A stretch of DNA of 25,269 bases from GCA-2746795 sp964643965 (GTDB lineage Bacteria > Chloroflexota > Anaerolineae > Promineifilales > Promineifilaceae), in assembly GCA_964643965.1 (NCBI GenBank), contig CAZXVH010000081.1, forward strand, positions 1-25,269, in the 5' to 3' direction. The notes beneath the pieces were generated by a model, which did not search any database, had not been told where the DNA came from, and saw only the letters and a list, made by a program, of their open reading frames with translations. The translations under genes and the position numbers were made by a program. Positions 1 to 8,586 of this stretch are shown in pieces. Each line of letters starts with the position of its first letter. Within the stretch, counting starts at the first letter, position 1.

Positions 1-306
1 ATTTAGCAAGAAATCTGGTTCATAATCCAAATGAGCCGACCAGGCGCCATCGGCGCTGGCAATGATAATGCGGGTTTTATCAAGGCGCGGTTCTGTCCGT
101 ATCTGGTTCAAAATCTGCGCCCCGGAAACATACGGCAGGTACAAATCGAGCAAAATTAGATGGGGCGTGAATTCCTTTAAGCGCGATTCTGCCACCTGTC
201 CATCTAACGCTGTTTCTGTTTCATACCCCGCCTCACGCAAGGCTTCTTCAAATAAGGTACTGAGCATGGCGTTGTCTTCGATAATAAAGGCTTGTGGCTT
301 TTTCAT
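1..306 (-). CDS. Response regulator receiver protein (partial, C-terminus beyond window)
   Basis: An open frame starts with ATG at 306 and reads off the left edge, giving 102 codons of a CheY-like receiver domain. The acidic pair is E10-D11, the predicted phospho-acceptor is D54 in the stretch LILLDLYLP, and S84 sits at the conserved Thr/Ser position. The conserved Lys-Pro expected after the final DFLLN lies outside the window, so I cannot tell whether the protein is receiver-only or carries an output domain. It follows the next response regulator by 6 bases, with a weak GTAGGGA ribosome site inside that gene's end. It is therefore probably the last visible cistron of the kinase cluster, receiving phosphate from one or both kinases (inference). 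Confidence 0.85.
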   Translation of the reverse strand, partial: MKKPQAFIIEDNAMLSTLFEEALREAGYETETALDGQVAESRLKEFTPHLILLDLYLPYVSGAQILNQIRTEPRLDKTRIIIASADGAWSAHLDYEPDFLLN

Positions 307-312
307 AAATCC

Positions 313-681
313 CTACTTCTTTTTTAATAATCGATCAATTTTTGCTAATAGTTGTGTGAAATCTACCGGTTTTGCTTCGTATTCGTCACAACCAGCAGCC
401 AGGGCGTCTTCCCGGTCTCCGATCAGGGCATGAGCCGTGAGGGCGATGATGGGGATATGCGCTGTTTCTGGCGCCGTTTTTAATTCTTTGGCTGCTTTCC
501 ACCCATCCATAACCGGTAGACGCATGTCCATCAGGATGATATCTGGTGTTTCTGTTTGTGCCTTAATTATCCCTTCTTGCCCATTTTCTGCGATAGAAAC
601 CTGAAAATTTCTGAGGCTCAATCTTTCAGAAAGAATTTCTTGCAGCATCACATCATCTTCAACCAGTAGAATGTGGATCAA
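313..681 (-). CDS. Single-domain response regulator (CheY-like)
   Basis: A 122-residue protein that is a complete receiver domain with nothing attached. The acidic cluster E8-D9-D10, phospho-acceptor D52 (ILMDMRLP), switch residue T82 (IIALTA) and K104-P105 are all present, so it should be competent for phosphotransfer. It has no DNA-binding or enzymatic output, so it probably works by protein contact or as a phosphorelay intermediate. Its start lies inside the upstream kinase gene (23-base overlap), which implies translational coupling. The closest functional analogues are the stand-alone or kinase-appended receivers that partner hybrid kinases. The specific target is unknown. Confidence 0.9.
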   Translation of the reverse strand: MIHILLVEDDVMLQEILSERLSLRNFQVSIAENGQEGIIKAQTETPDIILMDMRLPVMDGWKAAKELKTAPETAHIPIIALTAHALIGDREDALAAGCDEYEAKPVDFTQLLAKIDRLLKKK

Positions 682-2866
682 AACTTGCCTCCTGCTGTTC
701 TGTCGTGGGCAGGTTGTTTGCCGCTTCGGTAAAACTTGTTTTAAGGGGGAATTTGATGGTAAAGGTGGACCCTACGCCCAGTTCGCTTTCAACCTGGATG
801 GAAGCGCCTAACAGTTCGCACAGACTTTTGGTAATGGCCAGTCCCAGCCCGACGCCACCGTATTGGCGTGTCAGGGAATCATCGGCTTGGGTGAAGGGTT
901 GGAATATCTGAGAAAGCCCTTCAGGCGCGATGCCTATCCCGGTGTCGCTGACTTGAAAGACGATGGCTGGAGACTCTGTACTGGATGGGGAAACGGCCGT
1001 TTCCCGATAGCCACGCAGCACAATTTCACCATCCCGTGTAAATTTACCGGCATTACTGAGTAAATTGGTGAGCATCTCCATCACTTTCGTCTCATCGCTC
1101 ACCATGTTGCCCAAATCCGCGGCGCACATGACCGTAAAACGATTGTTATTTCTGGTGACCAACGGCCGCACAGTAATTAACAAAGCATCGATCATCTCCT
1201 GTATGGGGAATAATTCTGGCCGTAAATCTACTTTCCCCGCTTCAATGCGAGAAATATCCAACAAATCATTCAAAATTGAGAGCAGATGGTAGCCTGACAA
1301 CTCGATATTTTTCAGCCGTTCCGCCAGTTTTGTATTGCCATTGGCGGCTGCCTGTTCATAGAGCATCTCGCTGTAACCGATGATGGCCGAAAGTGGGGTG
1401 CGGATTTCATGGCTCATATTTGCTAAGAACGTACTCTTGGCGCGGTTCGCGGATTCCGCTTCTTCTTTAGCCTGACGCAGCACCGTCTCTATTTCTTTAT
1501 GTTCGGTGATGTCACTGAGAATCACCTGGATAGATGGTTCGCCCTGAAATTGGATGGGCGAAGCAGTCAATTCCAGCCAGCGCACGGCCCCCTGCGCATC
1601 CAGGTAACGCAGCTCAAAACGGGGCGCATTTAGGGCAACCTCGGTCAACAACTCCCGGTCCTCTGGGTGAATATGGTGGATGAGCGCTTCAACCGGCATA
1701 GAGCTAAGCTGTGTTAAAGGCAAATTGGTCATTTCAGCCAGGGCCGGGTTGGCAAACTTTATCTGAGCATCCTGGATGATGGCAAACGCCTGGGTGGTCT
1801 GATTAACCAGGGTGTAATACGCTTCCTCCGTGTGTTTGCGTTCGGTGATATTACGCAGCAAAACCAAACGGCCGGAACGTCGGCCTTGTTTATCGAGCAG
1901 CGGGGTAATTTGCAAATCGTAATAGAATGTTCGCGCCGCTTCAGTAACCGTGATTTCATCTGTGATCAAGTCAACGTTCTGGTACTGTTTAACCAGGTCC
2001 GACCATTTAGCCAGCACACTCTGGGCCGGCTGCCCAATCACGGTTTTGGCTTTACAACTCAGAATGTCCTCGGCGGCCGGATTGATGTCTATGATGCGGT
2101 TATCATTATCCAAGACCAACATGCCATCTCGCATATTTTCAATGACGAGGTTACGCGCCACCGGCATAATATCAATCAAGCGGTAGCCAAAAATGGCCCA
2201 GGCCATGAGCAAACCGGTGATGAAAAAAGCCAGTGGCGTGGGATCCAGGTAGGCAATGGCGTCCAGCGGGAAAATATAAAACAGGTTTGCCGCCCAGGGC
2301 ACTATTACCCCGATAAGGATAATGCTTAACTGTCGCCGGTATAAGCCAGTAGCCTGGAAGAAAGCTTTTATCAGGAGGATCGTGCCGATTAGAAGCAGAA
2401 TATAGGAGTAGCCCGTATGGACCCAAAAGGCAGGCCCATAAATCATTTGCGCTTTGACCACAGGGCCAGTCATATCAAAAACGGCGCTCGTCCGAAAGAG
2501 ACCATGGCTAAAATTAGTCCAGATCAGCAGCCAAATCAAAACAGGTTCCACAAATAACAGGGCAATATTGCGCCGCGTCAACCAATGAGTGCGGCCGGTA
2601 TATTCCCAAGAAAATAGCAGCCAGGCGATGGGCACGGTGGCCACGCCAAAAAAGGTCATGTTCGACCAGGTGAGCCGCAGCGTGGCCTCAAAGGTGATGA
2701 TTTCCAGCATGTAACTCAACAGCCAGATGAAAAGCCCGCTCATCATCAAGCAAAATGAGGCAGCGCCAGCAATGGGGCGTTGCCGCCAGGCGTATATGGC
2801 CAACCCCAGAGACATCAATGCGGACAAGAGGAGGATGGAGAAGGGGAGCATTAACAAGAGGTTCAT
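659..2866 (-). CDS. Membrane histidine kinase, 7TM-PAS-PAS-HisKA-HATPase
   Basis: A 735-residue sensor kinase. Residues about 1-235 form seven hydrophobic helices of the N-terminal 7TM sensor type. Two PAS-like modules follow at about 240-345 and 350-460, then a HisKA domain with phospho-acceptor H486 (MSHEIRTPL), then the ATPase domain with N605 (NLLSNAGKF), the G1 box DTGIG at 641-645 and the G2 box GVGLGL at 671-676. All catalytic motifs are intact. It overlaps the upstream kinase by four bases (ATGA) and the downstream response regulator by 23, so the three are probably translated together. The C-terminal 30 residues are a low-complexity tail. It is clearly paralogous to the neighbouring kinase, but lacks that protein's GAF domain. 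The ligand is not predictable. Confidence 0.93.
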   Translation of the reverse strand: MNLLLMLPFSILLLSALMSLGLAIYAWRQRPIAGAASFCLMMSGLFIWLLSYMLEIITFEATLRLTWSNMTFFGVATVPIAWLLFSWEYTGRTHWLTRRNIALLFVEPVLIWLLIWTNFSHGLFRTSAVFDMTGPVVKAQMIYGPAFWVHTGYSYILLLIGTILLIKAFFQATGLYRRQLSIILIGVIVPWAANLFYIFPLDAIAYLDPTPLAFFITGLLMAWAIFGYRLIDIMPVARNLVIENMRDGMLVLDNDNRIIDINPAAEDILSCKAKTVIGQPAQSVLAKWSDLVKQYQNVDLITDEITVTEAARTFYYDLQITPLLDKQGRRSGRLVLLRNITERKHTEEAYYTLVNQTTQAFAIIQDAQIKFANPALAEMTNLPLTQLSSMPVEALIHHIHPEDRELLTEVALNAPRFELRYLDAQGAVRWLELTASPIQFQGEPSIQVILSDITEHKEIETVLRQAKEEAESANRAKSTFLANMSHEIRTPLSAIIGYSEMLYEQAAANGNTKLAERLKNIELSGYHLLSILNDLLDISRIEAGKVDLRPELFPIQEMIDALLITVRPLVTRNNNRFTVMCAADLGNMVSDETKVMEMLTNLLSNAGKFTRDGEIVLRGYRETAVSPSSTESPAIVFQVSDTGIGIAPEGLSQIFQPFTQADDSLTRQYGGVGLGLAITKSLCELLGASIQVESELGVGSTFTIKFPLKTSFTEAANNLPTTEQQEASFDPHSTG

Positions 2867-5235
2867 GTGTGCAATGACCTGGATGAGTGTGGCGCCGATG
2901 GGGTGACAAAGATTCGGGGTAAAGTTAAGGTGAAGGTTGATCCTTGCTCTAATTTACTCTCCACTTTAATGTACCCGCCCATAAGTTTTGCAAAATTTTG
3001 GCTGATAGCCAGCCCTAAACCGGCGCCTTCGAGCTGTCTTGGGTTGCCGTTGTTGATTTGGGTGAAAGGATCGAACAGGTTTGAAATCTCATCTGCTGGT
3101 ATGCCGGGACCGTTGTCCTGGATTTGGAAGGTGATGAAGGAGTCTGGGGAGGCAACGGCCGTTTCCTCTCCCACTATTAAGTTTACCCGTCCATTCTGTG
3201 TAAACTTGGCGGCATTACCCAATAAATTTATCAAAATTTGCTGCAAACGGGTATTATCTGTCACCATCTCGCCCAAATCAGCAGGACAATCCACAATCAA
3301 TCTATTTCCGCTTTTCAACATTAAGGGTTCGGCGATGCTTATCGTTGCCTGAACCAGGTCTGCAACCAAAAAAGATTTGGGGAAAATATCCATTTTGCCC
3401 GCTTCAATTTTAGACAGATCGAGAATTTCGCTGATATTTGTTAAAAGTTGATGGCCGGCCACCTCAATGCGTTGCAGCCGGGGTTCCAAAAACGCGCCCA
3501 CTTCCGGCGTATCCCCGGCATGAATCGCCAACCACTCTCGCAGCAGTTCACTGTAACCAATGATTGCCGATAGTGGCGTACGCAGTTCATGCGTCATATT
3601 TGCCAAAAAGATACTTTTGGCCCGGTTGGCAGATTCCGCCTCTTCCTTTGCGGCCGATAATTCCAGAATCAACTGCTGCTGCGTTTCCACCATCTGCACA
3701 TTTCGCAGCGCCAACGCCGTCTGGTCAACCGCCGCTTCCACCAATTGTAAAGCGGACTCATCAAAAAACCGCGCCTGACTGTGCGTCAACGTTAGTAAGC
3801 CCAACAGTTGGGAACCGGCCATAATAGGCACTGACAAAACAGAACGCGCCTGATAGGGTTGGTCTGGTAAAACGATCCAGCGTTCATCTTGCAAGGTGTC
3901 TTGAATCACAACGGCTTGTCTATGTTGGCTCACCCAGCCGGCCAAACCGCGCTCCATAATATCTGTTTCAAGCTCCCGCTTTTCTTCAACGGGTAAGTCC
4001 CCTCTGGCTAATAAACTGTTTACCACCTCTCCCGATTCGTTGAGTAAAAAGAGGCTGCCTATCTCTGCGCCAGTCAGCGCTGACGTGGATTGCACCGTTT
4101 CTTTAAGGGAAGCAGAGATCTGATCATGAGCCAGCACTGCGTGCGTCAATTGCACCAAATCTTCAAATAAACGCTTTTGTTTATCAAGCGACAGTTCGGC
4201 TAATTTTCGCTCGGTAATATCATGCATCACCAAGGTGCGCCCAATGAGTTCATCACGATGATCGGAGAGTGAAGTTACCTGGAGATCGAGAAAACGATAC
4301 ATTGCTGGCGTACTCAGGTTAATTTCACTCTGTTTATTATCTAATTCAGCAAATTGTTGCAAAGGGGATAAAACGCCGGTAAACAAGGTGGCGGCTTCCT
4401 GGCCCATCACAGCACTTTGCGGCAGGTTAAGCATTTTAGCGGCAGCATTATTCAGGTCGATGACTTTATTTCGTCGATTGAGAACCACGATGCCGCTGGC
4501 AATTGTCTCTAAGATGGTATTGCGGGCGACAGGGGTGATGTCGAGCAGTTGCATCCGATTGAGGCTCCAGGCCATGACAAAACCGGTCAGGGCAAAGCCA
4601 AACGGCGTTAAATCTAAATGGGGAACCAGGCTGATCCCTAAAATATAAAAAATGTTCCCCAGCCAGGGCAGCATGGTAGCAACCACGAGCAGGCGAATTT
4701 GCTGTTTGTATAGGTCTGGCACCCGCCGCGCCAGATCAACGAGAATAAGAGTGCTGGCTAATAGCTCTATATAGGAGTAGGCGACAATAAGCCAAAAAAC
4801 GGGGCCATAGGTGAAGGTGAGGGCCGAAAACGAGCCGCTGGTATCTACTATGATTTCTTGCCAGAGCAGACCGGTGCGTGGTTCAAGCCAGGCGATGATG
4901 ATGGTAAAGACGGGGATGATGAATAGTAGGGCGTAATAATAGGCAGGAATGTTCAGGCGGCGGGCATATTGCAAAGAGAAGATGAGGCAGAAGGCGGCGA
5001 CGGTGGAGATGCCAATATACTGTACTTTGGCCCACCAGAGCATCACAGCCGGATCCGTGGCCAGAATCTCCATGCCATAGGCAAAACACCAGATGGCGGA
5101 GGCGACCATGTAAAAGGCAAAGGCGGCTGCCCCCGTGCGCGGGCGGCGCTGCCAGGCTATAACGGCCATCACGAGAGAGAGGATGGCCGCCGCAAATAGG
5201 GGAATGGTGTAAAGGTTGATGTTTTGCCAGTCCAT
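2863..5235 (-). CDS. Membrane histidine kinase, 7TM-PAS-GAF-HisKA-HATPase
   Basis: A 790-residue kinase from the ATG at 5235. A TTG at 5298 would add 21 polar residues before the first membrane helix, so I prefer the ATG, although neither start has a convincing ribosome site. Seven hydrophobic helices (about 8-230) are followed by a PAS module (about 240-345), a GAF domain (about 355-515) and a short coiled linker. HisKA follows with H549 (MTHELRTPL), then the ATPase domain with NLLGNAAKF, DNGPG and GAGLGL. G1 reads DNGPG rather than DTGIG, a tolerated variant. It is first in the kinase-kinase-regulator-regulator cluster. The stretch EEAESANRAKS before the HisKA domain is shared with the downstream kinase, which argues for tandem duplication followed by gain or loss of the GAF domain. 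Confidence 0.92.
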   Translation of the reverse strand: MDWQNINLYTIPLFAAAILSLVMAVIAWQRRPRTGAAAFAFYMVASAIWCFAYGMEILATDPAVMLWWAKVQYIGISTVAAFCLIFSLQYARRLNIPAYYYALLFIIPVFTIIIAWLEPRTGLLWQEIIVDTSGSFSALTFTYGPVFWLIVAYSYIELLASTLILVDLARRVPDLYKQQIRLLVVATMLPWLGNIFYILGISLVPHLDLTPFGFALTGFVMAWSLNRMQLLDITPVARNTILETIASGIVVLNRRNKVIDLNNAAAKMLNLPQSAVMGQEAATLFTGVLSPLQQFAELDNKQSEINLSTPAMYRFLDLQVTSLSDHRDELIGRTLVMHDITERKLAELSLDKQKRLFEDLVQLTHAVLAHDQISASLKETVQSTSALTGAEIGSLFLLNESGEVVNSLLARGDLPVEEKRELETDIMERGLAGWVSQHRQAVVIQDTLQDERWIVLPDQPYQARSVLSVPIMAGSQLLGLLTLTHSQARFFDESALQLVEAAVDQTALALRNVQMVETQQQLILELSAAKEEAESANRAKSIFLANMTHELRTPLSAIIGYSELLREWLAIHAGDTPEVGAFLEPRLQRIEVAGHQLLTNISEILDLSKIEAGKMDIFPKSFLVADLVQATISIAEPLMLKSGNRLIVDCPADLGEMVTDNTRLQQILINLLGNAAKFTQNGRVNLIVGEETAVASPDSFITFQIQDNGPGIPADEISNLFDPFTQINNGNPRQLEGAGLGLAISQNFAKLMGGYIKVESKLEQGSTFTLTLPRIFVTPSAPHSSRSLHT

Positions 5236-5394
5236 GATGTGTTGATTTTTTGTTTGAAAAGGAGGGAAATGTGCCAAATCTGCTATTTCCCTTCCCAATT
5301 CTCTATTTTATCAGAGTTGCTTCTGGAAACGCATAGGGAAAAGGTCTTGTGGGAGAAATGGCGCGATTTAACCGGGTGATTAAACAGAGCGGGC

Positions 5395-7059
5395 TTAGAT
5401 AACGGCCGTCATATACAATCCATCTACCACAAAGCCATGTTTTGCATAATATTCCTGTGTGCCAATGGCGCTGATGACGGCGATACGGCCGTAACCGGCT
5501 TCCCGCGCCATCTCTTTTGCCTTCTCCACCAGCTGCGACCCCAGGCCGATGTGCTGCGCTTCCCCCTGGCTCTCATCCCCGACCGAAACAGCCGGGCCGT
5601 ACACATGCACCTCGCGGATCATGGCGTGGTCTGCTAACTCAGGCAGCGGTAGCGCCTGCGCTTTGTCCGGGAACGAGAGGCGTAAGAAGCCGGCGATCTG
5701 GTTATCTTCGGTGACAAAGCTCAAAAAATGTTCCGTTGTGCCGTCGGTGTCATACGTCTCAATCGTCAAGTGTAATTCGTCAATCGTCAATTTCTGGCGT
5801 TTAACCTCGCGGCAGCGGATGCATTGGCACTGTAAACCTTGCTTTTTCATGCGCTGCTGAGCCATCTGGCGCAGGTTGGCTTTTTTGAATCCTTCCACCA
5901 CATTGGTGGTGGGGATGTCGCGGATGATGCGGGTGAGGCGGGCGTAGGGCGGCGTCTGCACTTTGCAACGTATGAGTACGTCAATCACTTCTTCTTCTTT
6001 GTAAGGTTTGTATTCGCCGCGCTGCCAGTATTCATACAATTCAGCGTTTTCCAGGAGCATGGTGGGGTATAGTTTGAGTTCGTCTGGTTTGAAGGAGGGG
6101 TCCGTCCATAAACGGCCGTAATCGGCCACATCACTTTCTACGGTTGCCCCCAGCAAGTTGGGCATCCAATGGCCGTGAATCTTGAAGCCCGCCAGGCGCA
6201 ATAAGCGGAAAGCGTCGCGGGTGGCCTGCACATCGTGGCCGCGATTGTTGAGGGCCAGCACCCGCTCGTCTACGCTCTGAATACCCACTTGCACTTTGGT
6301 CACACCCAGGTAGCGGAACCAGCGCAGTTCGTCTGCATCTACGTGGTCCTGGCGCGTTTCCACCACCAGGCCGACATTGCGCCGTTGGCTGTGGCGGTTG
6401 ATCTCTTGGGCTTCGGGCAGCGTCTCTGCCTCAACGCCGTTCATGGCGTCAAAGCAGCGCTTGATAAACCATTCCTGGTAGTCGCGGCGGTAGCTAGACC
6501 AGGTACCGCCCAGGATGATCAGTTCGATTTTGTCGGCGGGGTGGCCGATTTGTTCCAACGCGCGAATGCGCCCGGCCGTCTGGTCGTAAGGGTCGAATTT
6601 ATACCGTTCGGCGCGTTGGGCGCCCGGTTCATCGTGCAGGTAGCTTTTGGGCATACGCACGTCGGTGGGGCAAAAGACGCATTTGCCCGGGCAAGGGTAC
6701 GGCTTGGTGAGCACGGTGACGACGGTGACGCCGGAGTGGCTGCGCACTGGTTTGGTTTGCAACGCCACGCGCACCTCAGGGTCGAACTCCATGAAACCGG
6801 CGTCGCACAATTCCTGGTACGCTTGCAATACCTGGCTTTTGGAGAGCCAGGGCAGGCCGTTGTTGACGTATTTTTGCATGGTGCGCGAATACTTTTTGGA
6901 GGATAACGGCCGTCTCTCCACCAGTTCCTCAATTAAATCAGCCAGCAGGGTTTCCCGGCCGGCAATCGCCACCGCCTCGCGCTTCGCCTGCCACTCGGCG
7001 TCATATTCATCTATTTCCACCACGGGAATGTATTCAAACGATCTACTGTTATTCATCAT
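5395..7059 (-). CDS. elp3: Elp3-family tRNA U34 carboxymethylation enzyme (radical SAM + GNAT)
   Basis: A full-length 554-residue Elp3. This family attaches a carboxymethyl group to wobble uridine 34 of certain tRNAs using S-adenosylmethionine radical chemistry and acetyl-CoA. The radical-SAM cluster cysteines are C123, C127 and C130 (CPGKCVFC). The core continues to about residue 390. A second cysteine cluster (CQCIRCREV) precedes a GNAT-like domain with the acetyl-CoA loop (GLGSQLVEKAKEMAREAGYGRI) and the C-terminal EYYAKHGF. No other Elongator subunits are nearby, as expected for bacterial Elp3, which acts alone. The segment joining the two domains (QKLTIDELHLTIETY) is encoded by micro-repeat DNA. 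The start is one of two tandem ATGs, 9 bases after hicB-like ends (start at 7054-7059). Identification is firm; tRNA targets are inferred from the family. Confidence 0.95.
   Translation of the reverse strand: MMNNSRSFEYIPVVEIDEYDAEWQAKREAVAIAGRETLLADLIEELVERRPLSSKKYSRTMQKYVNNGLPWLSKSQVLQAYQELCDAGFMEFDPEVRVALQTKPVRSHSGVTVVTVLTKPYPCPGKCVFCPTDVRMPKSYLHDEPGAQRAERYKFDPYDQTAGRIRALEQIGHPADKIELIILGGTWSSYRRDYQEWFIKRCFDAMNGVEAETLPEAQEINRHSQRRNVGLVVETRQDHVDADELRWFRYLGVTKVQVGIQSVDERVLALNNRGHDVQATRDAFRLLRLAGFKIHGHWMPNLLGATVESDVADYGRLWTDPSFKPDELKLYPTMLLENAELYEYWQRGEYKPYKEEEVIDVLIRCKVQTPPYARLTRIIRDIPTTNVVEGFKKANLRQMAQQRMKKQGLQCQCIRCREVKRQKLTIDELHLTIETYDTDGTTEHFLSFVTEDNQIAGFLRLSFPDKAQALPLPELADHAMIREVHVYGPAVSVGDESQGEAQHIGLGSQLVEKAKEMAREAGYGRIAVISAIGTQEYYAKHGFVVDGLYMTAVI
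5758..5793. repeat. Micro-repeat inside elp3 interdomain linker
   Basis: The units TCAATCGTCAA and ATTCGTCAAT recur within 36 bases. The 10-mer ATTCGTCAAT (5775-5784) also occurs in the non-coding spacer at 8609-8618, which is built of similar AATCGTTAATCG units. Here the repeat is read through as the Thr/Ile/Glu-rich linker between the radical-SAM and acetyltransferase halves. Confidence 0.5.
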
Positions 7060-7068
7060 ATTCTGACA

Positions 7069-7275
7069 TCACACAGCTACCAAAAGGGTCTCCAACTTAT
7101 CATCTGGTACAAGGATATTGTCCTCATCTAATGCCTCAATATACAAATCTATCGCTTCACGAATATTGACGGCAGCTTTTTCACAAGTTTCACCCTGACT
7201 CAGACAACCTGGCAAACTGAGACATTCAGCCACCCAAAAACCATCTTCACCAGGAGAAATGAGGACCTGTCTCAT
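7069..7275 (-). CDS. HicB-family antitoxin-like protein (orphan)
   Basis: A 68-residue protein with the compact HicB/UPF0150 fold signature: a short strand (RQVLISPGEDG), FWVAECLSLPGCLSQGET, then an amphipathic helix (AAVNIREAIDLYIEAL). HicB proteins neutralise HicA mRNA-interferase toxins. I chose the ATG at 7275 because AAGGA lies 10 bases upstream. A GTG at 7296 would add seven lysine/aspartate-rich residues. No HicA-like ORF (about 60 residues with a double-stranded-RNA-binding fold and a conserved His) is found on either side, and there is no C-terminal DNA-binding domain. It is probably a solitary member, common in bacterial genomes, with no proven toxin partner. It sits exactly at the breakpoint of the truncated NUDIX gene upstream. 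Confidence 0.8.
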   Translation of the reverse strand: MRQVLISPGEDGFWVAECLSLPGCLSQGETCEKAAVNIREAIDLYIEALDEDNILVPDDKLETLLVAV

Positions 7276-7297
7276 AGTTGAATCATCCTTTTTCACT

Positions 7298-7387
7298 TTA
7301 ATTTCGTCCTATCGTATGTTCTTCCACAGACAAAAACTTGTTGTAATCTAAAACGGTGCGGCGGGAGATGGTTTTCCAAGGTTTCAT
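7298..7387 (-). pseudogene. 5' remnant of a NUDIX hydrolase (ADP-ribose pyrophosphatase type)
   Basis: Twenty-nine codons from the ATG at 7387 to TAA at 7298 encode a peptide beginning MKPWKTISRRTVLD and continuing with SVEEHTI. This resembles the first strands of ADP-ribose-pyrophosphatase-like NUDIX proteins, which typically open with a PWK-x-(L/I)-SRRTV motif and an EEH or RED motif. The frame stops after GRN, where the family would continue with LPDG and, about 60 residues later, the GX5EX7REUXEE NUDIX box. None of that is present; the hicB-like gene begins immediately. I read it as the stump of a gene whose body was replaced. A functional short peptide is possible but unlikely. The family match is from memory. 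Confidence 0.5.
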
Positions 7388-7404
7388 AGGGCGGTTGGCG
7401 TCTG

Positions 7405-8445
7405 CTAACCTACTTCCGCCAGCAGGTCCACCATCGTGCGCAAGGTTTCCACGTCGAAGACGGTCATGTTGAGGGTGGTGACGGGGCTGTTTAGCCACAG
7501 TTGCAGCCGCTCTTTGACGCGCTCGCGGGGGCCGACCAGCGCCACTTCGTCAATCAATGCCCCCGGCACTTTAGCCATCGCCCCACCTTTGTCGCCTGCC
7601 AGGTAGAGGTCTTGGATTTCAGCGGCGGCCGCTTCATAACCATATCGCGCCGCCAGATCGTTGTAGAAGTTCTTCCCTTTGGCGCCCATGCCGCCGATGT
7701 AGAGGGCCAGGAAGGGGCGCAGCATGTTGTAACAAATGTCGAGGTTGTCGTTGATGACTACAGAGACGGTAGGGGCGATGTCGAAAGCCGCCAGGCTTTT
7801 GCCGTTACCCGCTTTCGCAAAACCGGCTTCTATCGGTTCTTTGTAAATGGCCTCATATTTGTCGGGGGCAAAGAAAATGGGCAGCCAACCGTCAGCCACC
7901 TCCGCGGTCAGCGCCACGTTTTGGGGGCCGATGGCGGCCAGGTAGATGGGGATGTCAGGGGCGGCTTCCAGGGTGCTTTTCAGCGGTTTACCCAGGCCGG
8001 TGGCGTCGCTGCCAGTGTAGGGGATTTGGTAGATTTTGCCATCGTGAGTGAGTTTTTCTTCACGCGCAAAGATTTGGCGCACGATTTCAACATATTCACG
8101 ACTGCGGGTTAACGGCCGTTTATAGCTCACTCCATGCCATCCTTCCACCACCTGCGGTCCGGACAGTCCCAAGCCCATTAAGAAGCGTCCCCCACTCAGT
8201 TGGTTGAGCGTCATCGCCGTCATGGCCGCATTGGCCGGCGTACGGCCGGGCATCTGCATGATGGCCGTGCCCAGCTTGATATTTTCCGTTTGTGCCCCCA
8301 ACCAGGCCAGCGGCGATACCGCATCAGAACCATATGCCTCGGCCGTCCACACGGCATAGACGCCCAGCCGATCCGCCTCTTTGACCAGTTCCAGCGGCAG
8401 TTCGATCCGCCGTCCGGCATAACCAAGCATTAAACCAAGTCGCAT
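7405..8445 (-). CDS. LLM-class (F420-type) flavin-dependent oxidoreductase
   Basis: A 346-residue luciferase-like monooxygenase family TIM-barrel protein, probably using F420 or a flavin. Visible family features are the N-terminal strand MRLGLMLGYAGR, the VWTAEAYGSDAVSPLAWLGAQTENIKLGT region, the cofactor-binding loop SGGRFLMGLGLSGPQVVEGWHG, the helix REYVEIVRQIF, and the C-terminal ALVGPRERVKERL. The ATG at 8445 is chosen because a perfect AAGGAGG precedes it by a few bases; an in-frame start 33 bases upstream would add an improbable leader. The substrate cannot be told from sequence, since members act on alcohols, sugars phosphates, methylene-H4MPT or xenobiotics. It is followed downstream by the NUDIX remnant and may once have shared a transcript with it. 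Confidence 0.9.
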   Translation of the reverse strand: MRLGLMLGYAGRRIELPLELVKEADRLGVYAVWTAEAYGSDAVSPLAWLGAQTENIKLGTAIMQMPGRTPANAAMTAMTLNQLSGGRFLMGLGLSGPQVVEGWHGVSYKRPLTRSREYVEIVRQIFAREEKLTHDGKIYQIPYTGSDATGLGKPLKSTLEAAPDIPIYLAAIGPQNVALTAEVADGWLPIFFAPDKYEAIYKEPIEAGFAKAGNGKSLAAFDIAPTVSVVINDNLDICYNMLRPFLALYIGGMGAKGKNFYNDLAARYGYEAAAAEIQDLYLAGDKGGAMAKVPGALIDEVALVGPRERVKERLQLWLNSPVTTLNMTVFDVETLRTMVDLLAEVG

Positions 8446-8468
8446 GTTGTCCTCCTTCGTAAATGGGA

Positions 8469-8534
8469 GTGCGGACAAGCTGTCCGCGCTCCCAGGTTTT
8501 CATTCATCGTGCGGACAAGCTGTCCGCGCTCCCA
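8469..8534. repeat. Two tandem copies of a 26-bp hairpin repeat (REP-like)
   Basis: Identical 26-base copies at 8469-8494 and 8509-8534 (40-base period) each contain GCGGACA-AGC-TGTCCGC, a 7-bp stem with a 3-base loop, followed by GCTCCCA. A related element sits at 8619-8640 (GTGGGC stem, 10-base loop, GCCCAC, then GCTCC). They occupy the spacer upstream of the LLM gene and downstream of the metal-binding lipoprotein, the usual habitat of REP-type palindromes. Confidence 0.75.
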
Positions 8535-8586
8535 TCATGGGGGAACTCCCAAGTTAAGTGATGATTAAAGATTGATAACCTGGCGC

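Noticed and set aside
6235..6906. Long open frame on the plus strand opposite elp3 (223 codons)
   Set aside because: Antisense to a clear Elp3, no family signature and no ribosome site; a by-product of GC-rich codon usage.
7298..7498. 66-codon frame on the minus strand beginning inside the LLM gene end
   Set aside because: Only the part from 7387 onward looks like a protein family (NUDIX start); the upstream portion overlaps the LLM gene in another frame and is not coding.
8469..8534. Two identical repeats with a spacer, possible mini-CRISPR
   Set aside because: Only two units, 14-base spacer, strong internal hairpin, no cas genes; fits REP-like palindromes.
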